64,000 nucleotides of DNA, taken from positions 1,612,001 through 1,676,000 of the forward strand of contig NC_089573.1 of NCBI RefSeq assembly GCF_040115645.1, in the 5' to 3' direction. This stretch comes from Euwallacea fornicatus. Taxonomy: Eukaryota > Arthropoda > Insecta > Coleoptera > Curculionidae. A program made the position numbers and the translations under genes. A model generated the notes under the pieces. It ran no database searches. It was not told the DNA's origin and saw nothing but the letters and a program-made list of their open reading frames with translations. Positions 37,001 to 52,000 of this stretch are shown in pieces. Numbering within the stretch: the stretch's first letter is position 1; each line of letters begins with the position of its first letter.

Positions 37001-40000
37001 AAAATCTTCAGCAAAATCTCTAATTTTATTTATATTACGTAGATCTAGTTTAATTATAAAGGGTGTTACAATTTCGTTTATTTTACGTTGTTAATCTATA
37101 GCCTCCTCCTAACCGAATCAACTACTAAGTGGTGCCTTTTACTCTCAAAGATTTTAATATTTGTTTCGAAAACGGTTCATCATAGCTATGGCATACGATA
37201 GATAAACTGGGGTTTAAATCTTCCGGGAAATTCGAAAATATAATAAAGTACAGGGTGTGCCATTTAAAATAACAAAGTCGTCGTCAGTTGTACGTAGATC
37301 TGCCAACGTCGCGACGATACCAATATTTTAATTCGACAGATCAAACTCCACTACGTCAGTATCCAAAATTTCAGATCTCTAGCTATATTGGAACCCCGTA
37401 AACTTTTCATTGGACACTCACCGTGAATGACCCTGTATATTCGGTCGGGGACTTACGGGGCTATTCTGGTAATATACTACGTGACAAAGAAAGGTAAACA
37501 CTCATTTAAAACAACTTTATTTTGATAATTTTTTGCATGTTGACTTATCTTAAAAAAAGAAAGAAATGATCAAAATTTCAAGTTTATCTGTTAATTTTTT
37601 TTAGTTCCTTAAAAAAATAAAATTTTGTTTAAACATTTTTGTTCACATTTGTATCGCAATTTTTGTGCAGTGTGTTCCAATCGGTCATAATTTTTACTCA
37701 TTATGCCTAGAGTGCGTAGAATTGAACAGATCCGTCAGCTTAGTGACTTCGAGAGGGGGCGGATTGATGGGTTGCGCGAAGCAGGTCTGTCGGTCAGAGA
37801 AGTGTCTAGAAGAACTAACACATCCTTAGGAACCATAGTGCGGTGTTACCAGGCGTGGACTCAGGAAGGCCGCGGGCACAGAGCCGGAGGCACTGGGCGA
37901 CTCAGAGGAACCACAGAGCGCGAACATCGTCGATTGCGACTTTTGACTCTTAGAGACCGATTTAACAGCAGTCGAGCTTTTGCAAATCAGTGGTTTGAAG
38001 AACATGGGAATAGGGTTGGTATGCGTGCAGTATATCGCTGAACACGAAGTTTTGGCCTTTTGCCCTATCGTCCGCATTGGGTGCTGCCTCTCACTCGCGA
38101 ACATCGATCTAACCGCTTACAATGGTGTGGAGAGAGGATTCAGTGGGACCAAGAATGGACTCAGGTGATCTTTGGTGATGAATCCCGCTTCTGTCTGAGG
38201 ATGAACGACGATCGGGCAAGGGTGAGAAGGCGACGGGGTGAAAGGCGCAATTCACAATTTGACAGAGAGCGTCACGTCCACCGTACTGTAGGCGTTATGG
38301 TATGGGGTGCTATCGCATATGGTAGCACGTCACCCCTAGTTTTCATTAGAGGCAACATGACTGCCCAACGCTATATCCAAGAAGTGTATATATTTTCGAA
38401 CTATCCCGAACGCTATTTTCCAGCAAGACAATGCTAGACTTCATGTTGCTAGGCAAACAATAACGTTCGTGGATCAACATCAAATCAACCGTTTACCCTG
38501 GCCACCTCGATCGCCGGATCTGTCTCCTATTGAACATGTCTGGGACGTGATTGGCCGCAGACTGTTGAATTTACAGCACCCTCCACAGACTTTAGCAGCC
38601 CTTACTCATGAAGTTCAGATTGCCTGGAATGAGATACCTCAAGAAGACATTGACAATCTTATTAGATTCGAGCCCAGGCGTATCAATGGGTGTATAAGGA
38701 ACCGCGGATGCTCAAGACACTATTGAAAAAAAAATGAAGTTCTTCCTCTGATCTTGCTGAAAATGTAATCATTGGGTAAGTATGTGGTACTGAACACGTA
38801 CAAAAAAAATTATCAAAATAAAATTATCTTTAATGGGTGTTTAGCATTCTTTGTCACGCAGTGTATGTCACCTCTGAATATTCACAGCATGACATAACCT
38901 TTGGTCTGTTTTACCGGCAAAGGATCGAATAAATTAAGAGAACGTGTGCTAAAACAACAAAAGATCCTCCCTTATTTAAATTGGCACCTTCGTTTTGTTC
39001 TTCCTCAGCCTGTAACGTAACGCCGTTATTTTTCTTCTTGTTGTAGATGCCACGAATTATGCCCATTATGTTTTCAACACCATGAAACAGAAACAAACAG
39101 GCAAAATTAGCTTTGAGGTAAGTTCAAACTTGATAGTTAGAATTCCGGTCTTTTGTTTACGGAAATATTTACCGCAAAGCCGTTTTAACATTTTCATTCT
39201 TATTGTCGGAGAGGTGGAGCCGAAGTTATCGGTGATATCTCCGAACCATTAGGGAAACCGTTCACGGGGCATACATGTTTATGTTTTATTTTCGTTGTTT
39301 CAACCTACATAGCTGAAAACTCTCTTAACTATTTTCCGGAACTTCTATAAATCACATTACTTAATTCTAATAATGGCCTCCCAGCGGGTTTCCAAAACCA
39401 TCCTAAAATGTCCCCTTTGTACGACCTGATAAACTTTCCCAACTATTGAAACAATTCATGGAGGCACCGAATTGAATATTTCTTTCTCCATTCGAGTCGT
39501 AAACTTCGCATTGGGATTTCGAATAATTTCCGAAATTGATCATTGCAAGCGTTAATGAGCCAATGAAGCGCGTTTTTCCAGTCACGTCTTTCAACTCGGA
39601 AAATCAACTTTTTGTATACCAAGTTAGTTAATAGAAAAGTTCTTGGTTAGTTCGCACATCGCCTGAAAAATGTAACAAAGTGCCGGATGTGGAATTATTC
39701 CATCCAGATCCAATTTGAAAAGCTTTTGATATGTAACCTCAATAAACTTGCATTCGGAGTTGCAGTCACCGACGCCAAAACACCATTTATCAATTGGGGA
39801 ATTGATAAGGGCTGGAGCGATATAAAGGCCTTCTTGGGAGGAATATATCTAAATCAAAGCTGTCAAAACCGGGGATATATTGGACAAAATCATAATTTCT
39901 CTTGTCAACCTCAGCGACATAAAATACGCCGGAGCGAAATTATGTAGACGTCCTCTGATATAAGAGAAACAAATATTCTTTGGATGTGAATTCCCATTTA

Positions 40001-43000
40001 ATGGATGATCTGAACGTGGCACGCAATGGGAGCAGTATAGAGCTCTGGCCACCGTAGATCAGTGTATAAAGGTAAATTATTACCACATCATGCCAAATCC
40101 TTTTTCCGCTACTTGAGAGATGCCCTTTACGACTAACTATCAAATCTTTGACGACACAGTTTTTGCTATTTAAAATTATTTTTCAAATTAACCCTTCAAT
40201 TTTTTTAACGCCTTTTTGTTATTCTTTGTTTCATTCTCTATGGGATTGACGCCTTGCAAACAACCAGAAGGTGTTGGGCAGTACCGCTGCGCTCCTTCCC
40301 AGATATTTGAATGAATTAATTGCAAACAAAATTATTACCGTTATTTTGTATTGGGGCAACCTATGAACTTTTAAACAAGAGAACTAGAGGGCCCCAAAAT
40401 TACATTAATTATCATACAGGGTTGCTCCCCAAGCCCGTCCGTCAAAAGTTTATTAGGATCTAAAAGCGATACGAATTCAAAAATTTTGAGTTAAATTGAC
40501 TTCCATATGTACTATTTATTTAAAATATTTTCAACTTCCTGTCACTTCCGGTTTAACTGGAAATAGCTGTCAGCTCATTTCAAATGGGACGCCCAGTATA
40601 TTATTCAGTTTTCTAATTCTACATAATATTTGAGGCACACACTCTATATATTAACCATTACTTAGTCCTTATCGTTTTGAGACATTCGACCTTACGTTAA
40701 AAATGCACCTCCGTAGTGACCAATTTTAATATGGGATACAGCCACAGTCATTAAGGCAACAATCTTCGTTTTTGCAAAATGTCAAAACTTAATCTTAAGT
40801 TTACACTTTTCCTATTTATGTGGCTTAATATTGTACGGGGTGTCCAAAATTCAGCTCTTAGAATTCACGTTTTTAAAGTTGCAAAAGTATTTTTCCAATA
40901 GGCCACGCTATAACTTTAAGCAGTATCGAGTACAGAATGGAATTCTCTATTGAACTGTGTTAAGGTCACCTATACCTATTCCAAACCAGTTTGGAAATAA
41001 TTAAATTTTTGTGAAACTAGAAGTACATATTCATTTTAGTAAATTTTTCCTCTTCGCGTAGTTAATAAAGACTTTGGCGTATTTCCCCGCATCCCCGGAA
41101 AGTTTAACAACATCTGCAAAAAAGGATTAGGGAGTTTCAGTTTCGTCTACTCAACGAATTTCCAGAAGAGAAGGGCTAAATATAGGGCATTTACAGAACG
41201 TGGGTTTCAAATATTATATCCAATCTAAAAATAGAATAATATACTAGGTAAGTAGACAGCTATTTCCGATTAAGTTGGACGTGACTGGAAATTGAAAATA
41301 TATATTTTTTAATAGTACACGTCGAAGTTAACTTAATTCCAAATTTTAAAATTCTTATCACTTTTAGATCCTAGTAAGGTTTTAAGGAACGGGTAGAGTG
41401 AATAACCCTGTGCAGAGAACTTTATAAGCAAAATATATACAGGGTGAGTCGGGAGGATCGTGCCAAACTTCAGGAGCGTTTTGTACATGAAAAATAAATG
41501 TAAAAAAACCCAAATGTTGTTATCCGATTTTCGTTTGTTTACAAGTTATAGCGTAAATAAAATTAAAACATAAAATTTAAAAAATTTTTAAATTTCATAA
41601 GAAATTCCATATATACAATGATCAAACGCCAAAACTTGTATCAAATCAACTTTAGGGAATGATGAAATGACTTATATCAAAAAGTTCTCATTCCTCATCG
41701 AATAAGATGAAGAATTTTGAGAGTTTTTGATTTTTCACTTTTTTTTCTACTTTTTATAATGGTTTTTTTTAGGTTTTGAAGACGGCGACAAATTTAGTAT
41801 CGAAATATTGACAAAGGTTTTCTTGCGAGCTCTTAGCAAAGGTTGAACGCTAGTCTCAGTATTGTGTGAGAAAAGTGCGCAACTCAATCCCTATTTGTAT
41901 GTGAGACATTGTGCCCCAACAGAATAAAAGAAAAAATGAACACTCCGCCTCAAAATTCAATAGAACACATTTATCCAATTATTCCATATCCAAATAATTT
42001 GAAACCCATCTGAAAACGTTTTGACTTTTGAATTTGATCACGTAATCCCGTTTTCGATTCGTTACAATCTCGTTTTAGCTTCTAGATCTATTCATCAATT
42101 TTCGGGCTCCCATCGGGATTGAAATAGCGTAAAGACTTTCAAATTAAAGCGGTAGAAAAGTCAGGAAAAATGTGAAAATTAAAATTTTTATTAAGTTAAA
42201 GTTTCTATACTTATTAAGTATCTGTATACCCCAGAATAAGCTTTACGAGTGCATCTCTCCATGGTCTCGAGCTAAATAATACACGAAAGTTGACATTTTT
42301 ACACAATTAGTAAATTTTATTCATAAATTTGATATTCCCGAGCTTCTTTAGTCTACCACAATTTTTAAATGTAGTAATAATACCGAGTGCTTCAAAACTA
42401 TGGGATCAAACTTCTGGGGATTGTTCAAAGCGACAATACAACACATCTGACTATAAGAACCCGTGTCGGCAAATGTCTCCCTGAGGTGTTGAGGCTTTAT
42501 GATGCTTTAAGACACTTACAAGTAAAAATGTTTTTATCGAATTTTAGTATGCTTCATTTTAATTTATTTGTACAAAAAAACACTACAGTAATTTTTCAAA
42601 ATGTCATCGTCAATCTTCATTTCACCTGTTTATACGACGTACATGGTTTCTACGAACTTGGCTAAAAATTTTATAGTCGTTTTAAACGACTTCAAATGTC
42701 ACAGCGATTCGTGCATTCAGATTTTGCTCTGTTTCTACTAATGCTTCATAAACCAGAGACTTCATATGTCTCCGCAGAAAAAAATCTGAAGGTGTTAGAT
42801 CGGGTGAATTGAAGGGCCACGGTACTAAAGCACTTCTGCCGATCCAACCTTATCCGAATTGACGATTCGAATGCTGACGGGTTTAAACAGAAAACTGTGC
42901 AGACACACCATCATGTTGCAGCTACATTTGATGCCGGACGGTGCAGGTCGTCTTGTGGAAAACGCCGGACAAAGTCGAACTATTGGCTGGAAATTGATTG

Positions 43001-46000
43001 GAGTCAAACCTTGAAAGTTTTGTAAATGGTACAGATGAAGTTGTTGTTAATGTAAAATCCGCCAAATGGAAACGTGAATCGCATCCATACCTCGCGCTAC
43101 TTGAGGGGTGCTAGTCGAAGGTCCATCTGCAACTCTGTAAAGAATCATTTCATCAAAATGAATCTTTCTTACTGTTCTTTTTAAATCAGTATCGTGCATA
43201 TTAAGTTTCAGAGTGCCAGTTTTGGTAAGTGGTTGAAGAATTACAATTAACTTTTTATACCCAGGGTATTGCCTGATGGGACAGTGTTCTTGATGAAGCG
43301 GTGCAGTAGCTTTTGCGTTGCAATTCACTTCTCTATATGTTAGATGCATATCTACCAGTTCTTGATTGGAGTAGTTCTCCATAAAGATCAATAACTTTTC
43401 AAAATTAACGAGTGAATGTGTCAAATTAACGATCAAGAATTTCTGTTATCAGTTTTGGCTAAAATAAACATTTAACGAAAAGTACTTAACAGGTACATTC
43501 AAATTCTAGAACGACATTTTGAACAATTTCTGTAGGGTTATTTTTTATAAACAAATTAAAATAAAATGCACTAAAACTCGATAAAACACATTTTTGCACA
43601 TAACTATCTTAAAGCATCACAAATTTGTAGCGACTTAGGGGGACCATTGCGGTCATCAGTTCCTATACTCAGATACCTTGTATTGTCGCACTAAGCATTC
43701 CTCAGAAGTTTCGTCTCACAGTTCTGAAACACCCTGCATTCAAGGAATCCATAAAAACACGTCTTATCAACGATCTAGAAGAACTGGATGTAGCAAGCAG
43801 ATGGAGATCATTCGTAGTCCAAAGCATGTCATACGTAGCATTGAGGTGCATGATAAGACATGCGTCATGATACCATTACTTCCTCCGATTTCGCAACCAT
43901 GGATTAGTGTCTCATTTCTCGAAACGGTAAAAAGTCACTACATCCAGTTCTTTTAGTTCATTGATCCGCATTTGAGCGAATTCCAAATCTTTTTCAACTT
44001 CCGCATTAGTCCTCATTTAGATTACTTCTAGAGCTCATTGCACCATAATTATCGTATTCATAAATAATAATTTGCTATTTAAAGCATTTTCTTTCGATTA
44101 ATAAACTTGAACCGATTTTTTTTTTTTTTATTTAAAATAAGTTTTAAATGGTTATAAAATCCTTTACAAATCTTATCAAATTCGCCAAACATATTTTGAT
44201 CCATATCGTAAAAATAATCCATTGTTCTCAGAGAAACTCTCGTCTTGAATAGAATTAACCTAAAATTCCAACATTAAGTCACTTTTGGAATTTCGCCCCT
44301 TGGGGCACAATCGCGCGTAAAATACTAATGCACTACCCCACATCTTAAAACTCTTGGAGTATAATGCTCAGATGATGTTTTGGGAGTGTTATTCTCCAAG
44401 AATTTTAATATGTAGTTTAGCACGTTTAAATTTTAACTATCTATTTTCTGAACGATGTCTTTCGGGGCAAACCTCTAATAACTCAACCAATAAAAAGATT
44501 TTAAGACTCAGACTTAGAATTTTAACTTCATTTAGTTTTATCATTGCTCTAAGGCTTTAAAAAAAAACATTATTAAGGTTATGAGGTCCTAAAACTAGTT
44601 TAAAAAGGGCGTTGAAAATTTTTAAAGTGCTTGAAGGGATATAAAAATAAGTGGTCGGAATAGTTACTTTTATATTTCATTCCTGAAAGCTCTTTATTTA
44701 TGGCCTATTATAAAGCTCAAGTTGTTACTTATGAGTTTAATTTATGATTAATCAATTCGGTATCGTGGCGATATATTTTTTAGAAAATTGTCAATTTCTA
44801 GGTTTGAATTTCAAAGGGCGATTCACCCTATTTGAGGAATTTTTACGTTCCAATAATCTTATTTTCAATGCCACGTGTAGAAAGGCATGTGACCACGCTG
44901 CGTCTTTTACCCACGCGTCAAATTTTCTTAAAAATAAAATCATTTCATTTCCCAAATAACCAGATGAAAAAAAAATGCTGCAGACCAAAGTTCTCGGACG
45001 GTTTTTTAATTTTGTGTGGGAAATAAACCTAAATAATTTTTTGTAGCGTGTGCCTCAGGTGATATGAGAAATAGAGAGGTAATTGATTTTCAACTAAAAT
45101 TACATTAAAAATTAGTCTTTTATCAAGCAAGAAATAAAAACATATATTAATTAAAACATTTCTTTTCCAACTATAAGGCAGGTAATGAAAATGGGAAAAA
45201 GAAACCGTTTTTTCATGGAATTAAATCGAAAACGCGCATCCACCATTTCGTCAGGTTTAACGGCAAGATTTTTCGTCCACGAAGCTGAAGGACGAATTTA
45301 GGCTTCATAAAATTGACTATCTCACTGGCTGGACGCACATGAAAACGCTGTAAGCATAAAATTGATTTAAACTAATTCCGGCCGTTGTAAAGAAGGTACA
45401 ACCTAACGACTGTGTAACGTAGCGGCCTACAATATTAAAGAAATTCTAGGGGATTTCCCCATTGTAATATCTTAATTTTTTTATGCTACGCGTAAAAAGT
45501 GAGCAGACGTTAAATTGCGGCCTACCGAGTTTTTTCGCTGGAGGTTGTGTAAAATTTACTCCTTTGCCGATTCTACTGGACTAATAAGCTCGCCCTACAA
45601 CGCCCCAAAAGGAAACGTATTCCCAATTACCTGGGATTTAAGACCTGAAATAATAAATGTATTCATTAGAGTCTAACTGGAATCTATTCGAACATAATTT
45701 ATTCAATTTAATAATTGCACCTTGAAGTGTAGCTCGTGCTTGGGATTTGGTGGGTGTATTGAATGCTCTTAAACGTATTGTGATTTAATTGCTCCCTGGT
45801 ACTCCAGCGATAACCGGTTACACGACATCTGTTACATTGTTTCGAACATAATTCCTGGTTGTATGATACACCCAGGTTCATATTTTTGATATATGTCCCA
45901 ACAATAGCTCAAGTCTGCATAAGAACGAGGGGAAAATTTGGACAGGTTTAAAGAAAACCGAATAAGCTTTACTATTCGGGGCTTAAACGTGATGGAGGCT

Positions 46001-49000
46001 TAAGAAAAAGCGGAGATTGTCATATGTGACCTATTTTCGACTTGACAGTTTCGTCTAAGTGAAATCAAATAATATCCTTAAAGCGTTGTTTGAAAAGTTT
46101 ACACCGCAAAGTACAGATTAATAGCAAAACTTTGCCGAAGCTGGACGAGAAATAAACTCTCTCTTGGGTAAATCTCATTTTTCTCTCTTTCAAGCTGTGT
46201 TTCAGCAACAGAGGCAAATTAATTATTCTAGCACTCGACAGTGCCGTATCAAAGCTTACCTAATAAAACTCCATAGCGTAAATAAATTTGAACATGCAAT
46301 GAAAGGTTCGTTAATTGCTATTAAATTAATGAGTCCCTAAGCAGGCATAAATGTATGAACTGAGTCTCATTATGGGTTCCAATCGGTGCACGGCAAGGAA
46401 GAACTTAACATTGATGTTTCTTTACTTTATCGATGTTTCAAGCGTAATTAAAGAGAAATTCAACGATGCATATATACATAGACTAAATCTCCGGATTTTA
46501 ATTTAAATCCATGCTGGAAATTCACCAAAGCTTATTCGTTATTAGCCCATACTCCCTGCGGCGTATATATTATGATAATCTAATCCAGGCCTAACATAAA
46601 ATAGTGCCGTTTTTAATTAAAACAGCATCAAGTAGGTTTTTCCCCTTTTTCTAGGTTGGAAATAAACCTCCGGTTAAATCACGACTTATTTCACTGCCTC
46701 TTTCACTATAAATAAAAGTCAGCCTTTGTAATTCAGCGCATTATGAGGGCTTTCTAACTGTGCACATGGTTAATACAGATTATGAACTTAATGGGTCTCA
46801 TGTTCTTTTAATTTATGGGTCGCCAAGGAAATGACCGTCCAATACTGCTTTCTTCATAGCATGGCTTCAAATGATAAGTGCCAAAAAGTGTTCTGTAACT
46901 TATTACGTTTCCTCTCTGACCCCATATTACGTTTTTGGCACCCCATTTGGCGCCCCTTTCATTATAGACCTACTTTGAGAAGTTCTAACCACAGGTTGCT
47001 CCATTATTTAAGGATTGACTAAACTTGAAAAACTTTTTCCATATATTGGAGCAAGGAAATTAATTTTATTCCTAATTGAAAATGCGATTTTTGTTGATTC
47101 ATACATTTGTTTTGCCAAAAGTGGGGGCGCAGTGCAGAGTCCATTTTAGAGTGGCATTTACACCTTTCTTGGATGCTTTCAAATTTTGTAACACGGGCAT
47201 AATTTTTGCATTAGCTTGGGAACCATTTAAGACCTACTGGAGAGATGTGCGGTATGTTCATTGGAAAACTTGCCACCCCCAAATATCGTAAGAACGGAAG
47301 TACATACGAAGGTACTGAACTGGTTATCCAGGTTGCGGGGAAAACACTTTTAACATTGTCTGCGTAAACCTAATTGCCACGCCTTGTCAACCCGCTACCC
47401 CTATTTGAAAATTTTAAACGGCACCCCCCACTGAGTCGATCTTCATGTTAAAGGTAATCAAAAGAAGAAAATCTCAGTGCGTTAATATGCTCGATTTGTC
47501 AAAGCGTTTTCAAAAAATTCAGTAAAAACTGACACCAAGATTTCGCATACATGCAATAGATTTTCGAATTTTTAATTTTTTTTTGTGACATTTTTGTAAG
47601 TCTTGCAGGAAGCAACTACATATTTAGAGTAATTTGAGGATTTTTCTGAACTGGCCTGAGAAACGTTTTCGAAATTGTGTTACTTTTTCAATATGTTTCG
47701 GTTATGCGTAAAGCTGATTGTTATCCTCAATGAAATCTGGAAGTGTTCGCGCATTCCGTCTCTGCACTTGATAAAGCCACAATTTCATGACTATTGCACC
47801 CTTCTAGGTGTTTCGCATTAGAAATCTAAATGACAAGTATCCTAGAATTCCATTCTTAGCTCAGAATAAATACAATAAATAGTTTTCTGGCCTTCGCTAG
47901 CAATGTTCTGTTGAACCTTTCCGCCGATGTGAGCAGGTCCCCTTCTAATCTCCATCATGTATGAACCATGCTTCTGACATAATGGCATTAGCACGTGTAA
48001 AATTTTTGCTGAAGTGCGGAACATACAGGACATTGTTCAAAACACATTTGCCATCAATTTTTCCGTTTCTTGGACTTTCATTATTCTACATCGTTATGTC
48101 ACAGTTACATTCCATATCGATATGTCACTTCTTTGTCCAGATACAGACCCGTTGGGTTTTCGAAAATAACCCTCTTCTTCTTTATAATTTGATTCATTAC
48201 GAATTTTACAGCCGACATTATCTTAGCAGTTCTTAACAGTTTGCAGCATTATTCTCTGCAGTTTTCCACAGTTAGAAAACATTGCTGATTTTTAAAAAGA
48301 TTGCTGATTATAATTAGTTCCCGAAGTATTTCGTAACTTTCCCGGCCACTTTACGCAAGCTTTTAGAATTGTTTATCCACTTTTCTGGACAATTATGTAT
48401 TTTCAGATTAAGATTTTTTCAAAGTGTCAGAAATTCTTTCACCTTCTTCATCTCTGAGCACTGCAATATGTACGAGGTAAACTCCCTTAGTTTCAGATGC
48501 ATTGGAATTTGTTGTTTCTAACTTCAGAGTAAACAAACATTCGGAGCGATGGGTGCGCGTTTGAGTAAATTAATTAAATTTCGATGATGATGTTTTTCAT
48601 ATAGAACTTAGCCCCCCGGCTACCGGTAACTGGAAAAGTCATTAAATAAACTTCCCGACAATGCCAGACTTTCACGGATAAGACTTCAAGAGAAGTTTAC
48701 GATATTAACATTCCATTTGAGGTGCCCTAGTCATTTACTGTCTTATGCAATTCACGTAGAATCTTCGTTTTAAGTGTCTATTAAGAACTGCCCTAATAAT
48801 GCATAAAAGTATTACCGTGGTTCCTTCGAACAAATCTGGTCAAGTCCTGCCGATAATGTTTTTAACTCTGGACGTTATTTATTCCCACATCAGTCAGAAC
48901 AAAAATAGACCGATGTGAGGGTTAAAAATAAATTTGAATAATCGATTTAACCGAGGTAAAGTAATGCAATTTCAAACAACCCGCCTGTGATTAAATCAAA

Positions 49001-52000
49001 CGGACAAGCATGACCAATAAAAAGGAAAGAGTGTTGTTAATCATGCCGTAATCCGGCACCTGAAAAATATGAATGATTTCATTAAATATCCAATTTAAGC
49101 CGTTTCCCGCCAGAATTGAAAGTAAAATCAAGAGCATTTTAACTAAAAAAAGAAAAATGTTTTCCCATCATTTTACTTTGTGCCTTTTTTAGTAAACACC
49201 CTTTAGCTATGTGAATATTTTTGTGGCTCTTAAAGCAAAAGAACAATATCACAAGTGTTTTCCGCGGCGAACACTTTCCTATTCGTAGTACACGTACAAA
49301 GTAAACGTGCGATGCTTTGAAACATGTCGGTGGGAAAAAGTATCCCAGCCTATATGTTGTGTATCTATTTATACAGGGTGGTCCAACGAAAACTTTGCAC
49401 CTCGATTTTTAGTACTGAAAAAGCGTAAGAACGCCCACAGGCAATTTCCATTGTATTTTAAACGATTCAACTCCAACCCCATACACGAGGGCGGCAGTTA
49501 CCCCTAAAATTTCTAATAAAAAAAAGGTAATATCTCGTTTTTATGGTAGTTGCACTTTGATTATAACCTCAAAGTTTAAAGTCCACTGTTACTGTCATTA
49601 TCCCTGTTGACATGACAGCTTGTCAAAGTCTGTAGAGAAAAAAGTCTTTAGATTGACGATTAATTTTCCATAACGAAAGCTGCAGACTTCAAAATGAAGG
49701 TGGATAGACCTTTCAAGGTGAGGTATGAGGGAATGGTTTTGATGGAGGTAAATTTTATCCCTACTCGTGTAATTCATGAATGCCAACCAGTTACATCTCA
49801 AACGTCACGTAACGTATGACGACGCTTTGAACAAAATTTACTTTATCGCACGGAAGTAAATGGCGGTCGTCTCCAATATTCAATAAATTGTTCATAAAAG
49901 TAATGTAAATAATTTTTTTTTATTTACTCGCCTTTTTAAAGAAAAAAATTACCAATAAAGAAACGTACCCTTTTAAATTTCCGAGGTGAAACTCACCTCC
50001 GTCAAAACGATTCAGCAATAACTCACTTTTAAAGGTCTTTCGACCCTCATTTTTAAGTCCGCAGCTCTTACTGTGATAAATTAATTAAAAACTAAAAGCT
50101 TTTTTCCCCACAGAATTTGACAAGCTGTTATATCAACAGGAATAATGGCAGTGACTTCAAACTTGGAGGTTACAATCAAGGTACAACTACCTTTAAAATG
50201 AGGTATCACTCAATACCCCTTCCTCTTGGAAATTTTTGACTGTAACTGTCACTCCCGTTCACGTGTTGAAGTTGAAGGGCTGAAAATACAATAAAAAATC
50301 TCCGGGTCAGAGCGTGTTTACACCTTTCCATTTAAAATACTGAAAATCCAGATGCAAAGTTTTCGTTGGGCCACCCTGTATGTTTAAGCATCTTCTCGAT
50401 AAATGTGTAAACAAGCCGAAATTAAATTTCCACCTTAAAGTTATTTGCTGAAAGGAAGATATTAGTAGAAGCGCAAGTCTAGCTCCTTGCACCCAATATG
50501 TCTGTATACAGCGTGTCCCAGAAATATTGGTACAAAGGAGTATAGTGTGATAACGGAGAAAAAGTTTGAGTAAAAAAATTTCTTGTTTTCATTCTACGGG
50601 ATGTCAACGTATAAGTCTCACAGTTTCTGATTTACATATTTGAAATTGCTCGTATATGGGTTTTATGATAAATTCGTTTAAAATATCTGTTTCAAGCCTA
50701 ATCTAGACTAATCAGAATTTTTCTACATCAAAAAGGTATTCTACAAAATAACTCTTTTCTCTAAGCAATTGAAGTTTCAAATTTGAGAGATTTGAGAAAA
50801 TCGAATTCATTGCGTGTTAGGACACAATTTAGACATCTGTAGCTAATGTGTCCTTTATTTAACGAAATGAATAATATCTTTGGTTGAATTAATGGCCTTA
50901 CTTACATCTTCTCATATTTCCAAGTGTCAAAAAAACAATTTTGTCCACGCCTTGAAAAGGGTTTGGTTATTGTTTCTGATTGTATTTGCATCTTCTTGAC
51001 TATTATCCCATAACTCTTTCTGCTGTTAGGTACGGATTTGTATACCAATGGCTTCAAAAAAATCCAAAAAACGAAATCTAATGGGTATAACTCGGGACTT
51101 CCTGGTGGCCACAGATTTTCCCTACTCCGACCAATCCATCGATGTGGAAAATTCATTATCGAGCACTCCTTTGCATGTATAAGGTGACGAGCCGGAGCGC
51201 CTTCTTACATAAACCTAAAACATTGTGTTAAGGCTAGAAGAACTAGAGGAATCCTTCAAAACTAGAGGTAAGTCGTTTCTCAAGAAGGTCAAGTATCGCT
51301 CCCCGTGCAGTTTGAAATCTATAACTGTAAATCAAGCACTGTTATACTTATTTCCAATTTACAAAATTGAAAAAATTACATTCAAACCCTATAGAATGAA
51401 AACAAGTAACTTTTGCACGAGGCAAGTTTATCTCAATCGCTGCATCTTTTTACCCTCTAGCAGCAAATACTTATTTGTACAATTGTTTCTGGGACACCTT
51501 TTATAAGTAAGCTTGCGCCTCAGGCGATACATCATATTTAAGGTCCAGTCTCGGGTTTAGGGTGTAACGTCCAATCACGTGTCTGACATGATTGCCATTT
51601 AAGGTAGAAAAATACTTTACATAACAAACATTTGCCCTATACCCTTTTCCAATCATAGGGGATTATAAGCAGGCCTTATCTAGGAAGCGTGAAGTCCGTT
51701 GGGGCTTTTATACTGATTAGACCTATACTATACTCCATTAATTATAAACGAAGAACAGATTAAACGCTATAACCGCGTCTATAAAAGTCACTACTGTAGC
51801 ATAAGGCAATTTCCTAAATGTAGAGGCTATTCTTGCCAAACGTGTAAAATTACCATCAACAAAGGACTTTCATACTTTTTATTTCTCAACAGTCGAAACA
51901 TCGCTCAAATGCGTTAGAGTATTCGAATTATCTCTGCTGAATTGTGGACAATTCAGATAACAGCTCGAAGCAAATATGCAAACTATTTAATAACCCCAAA

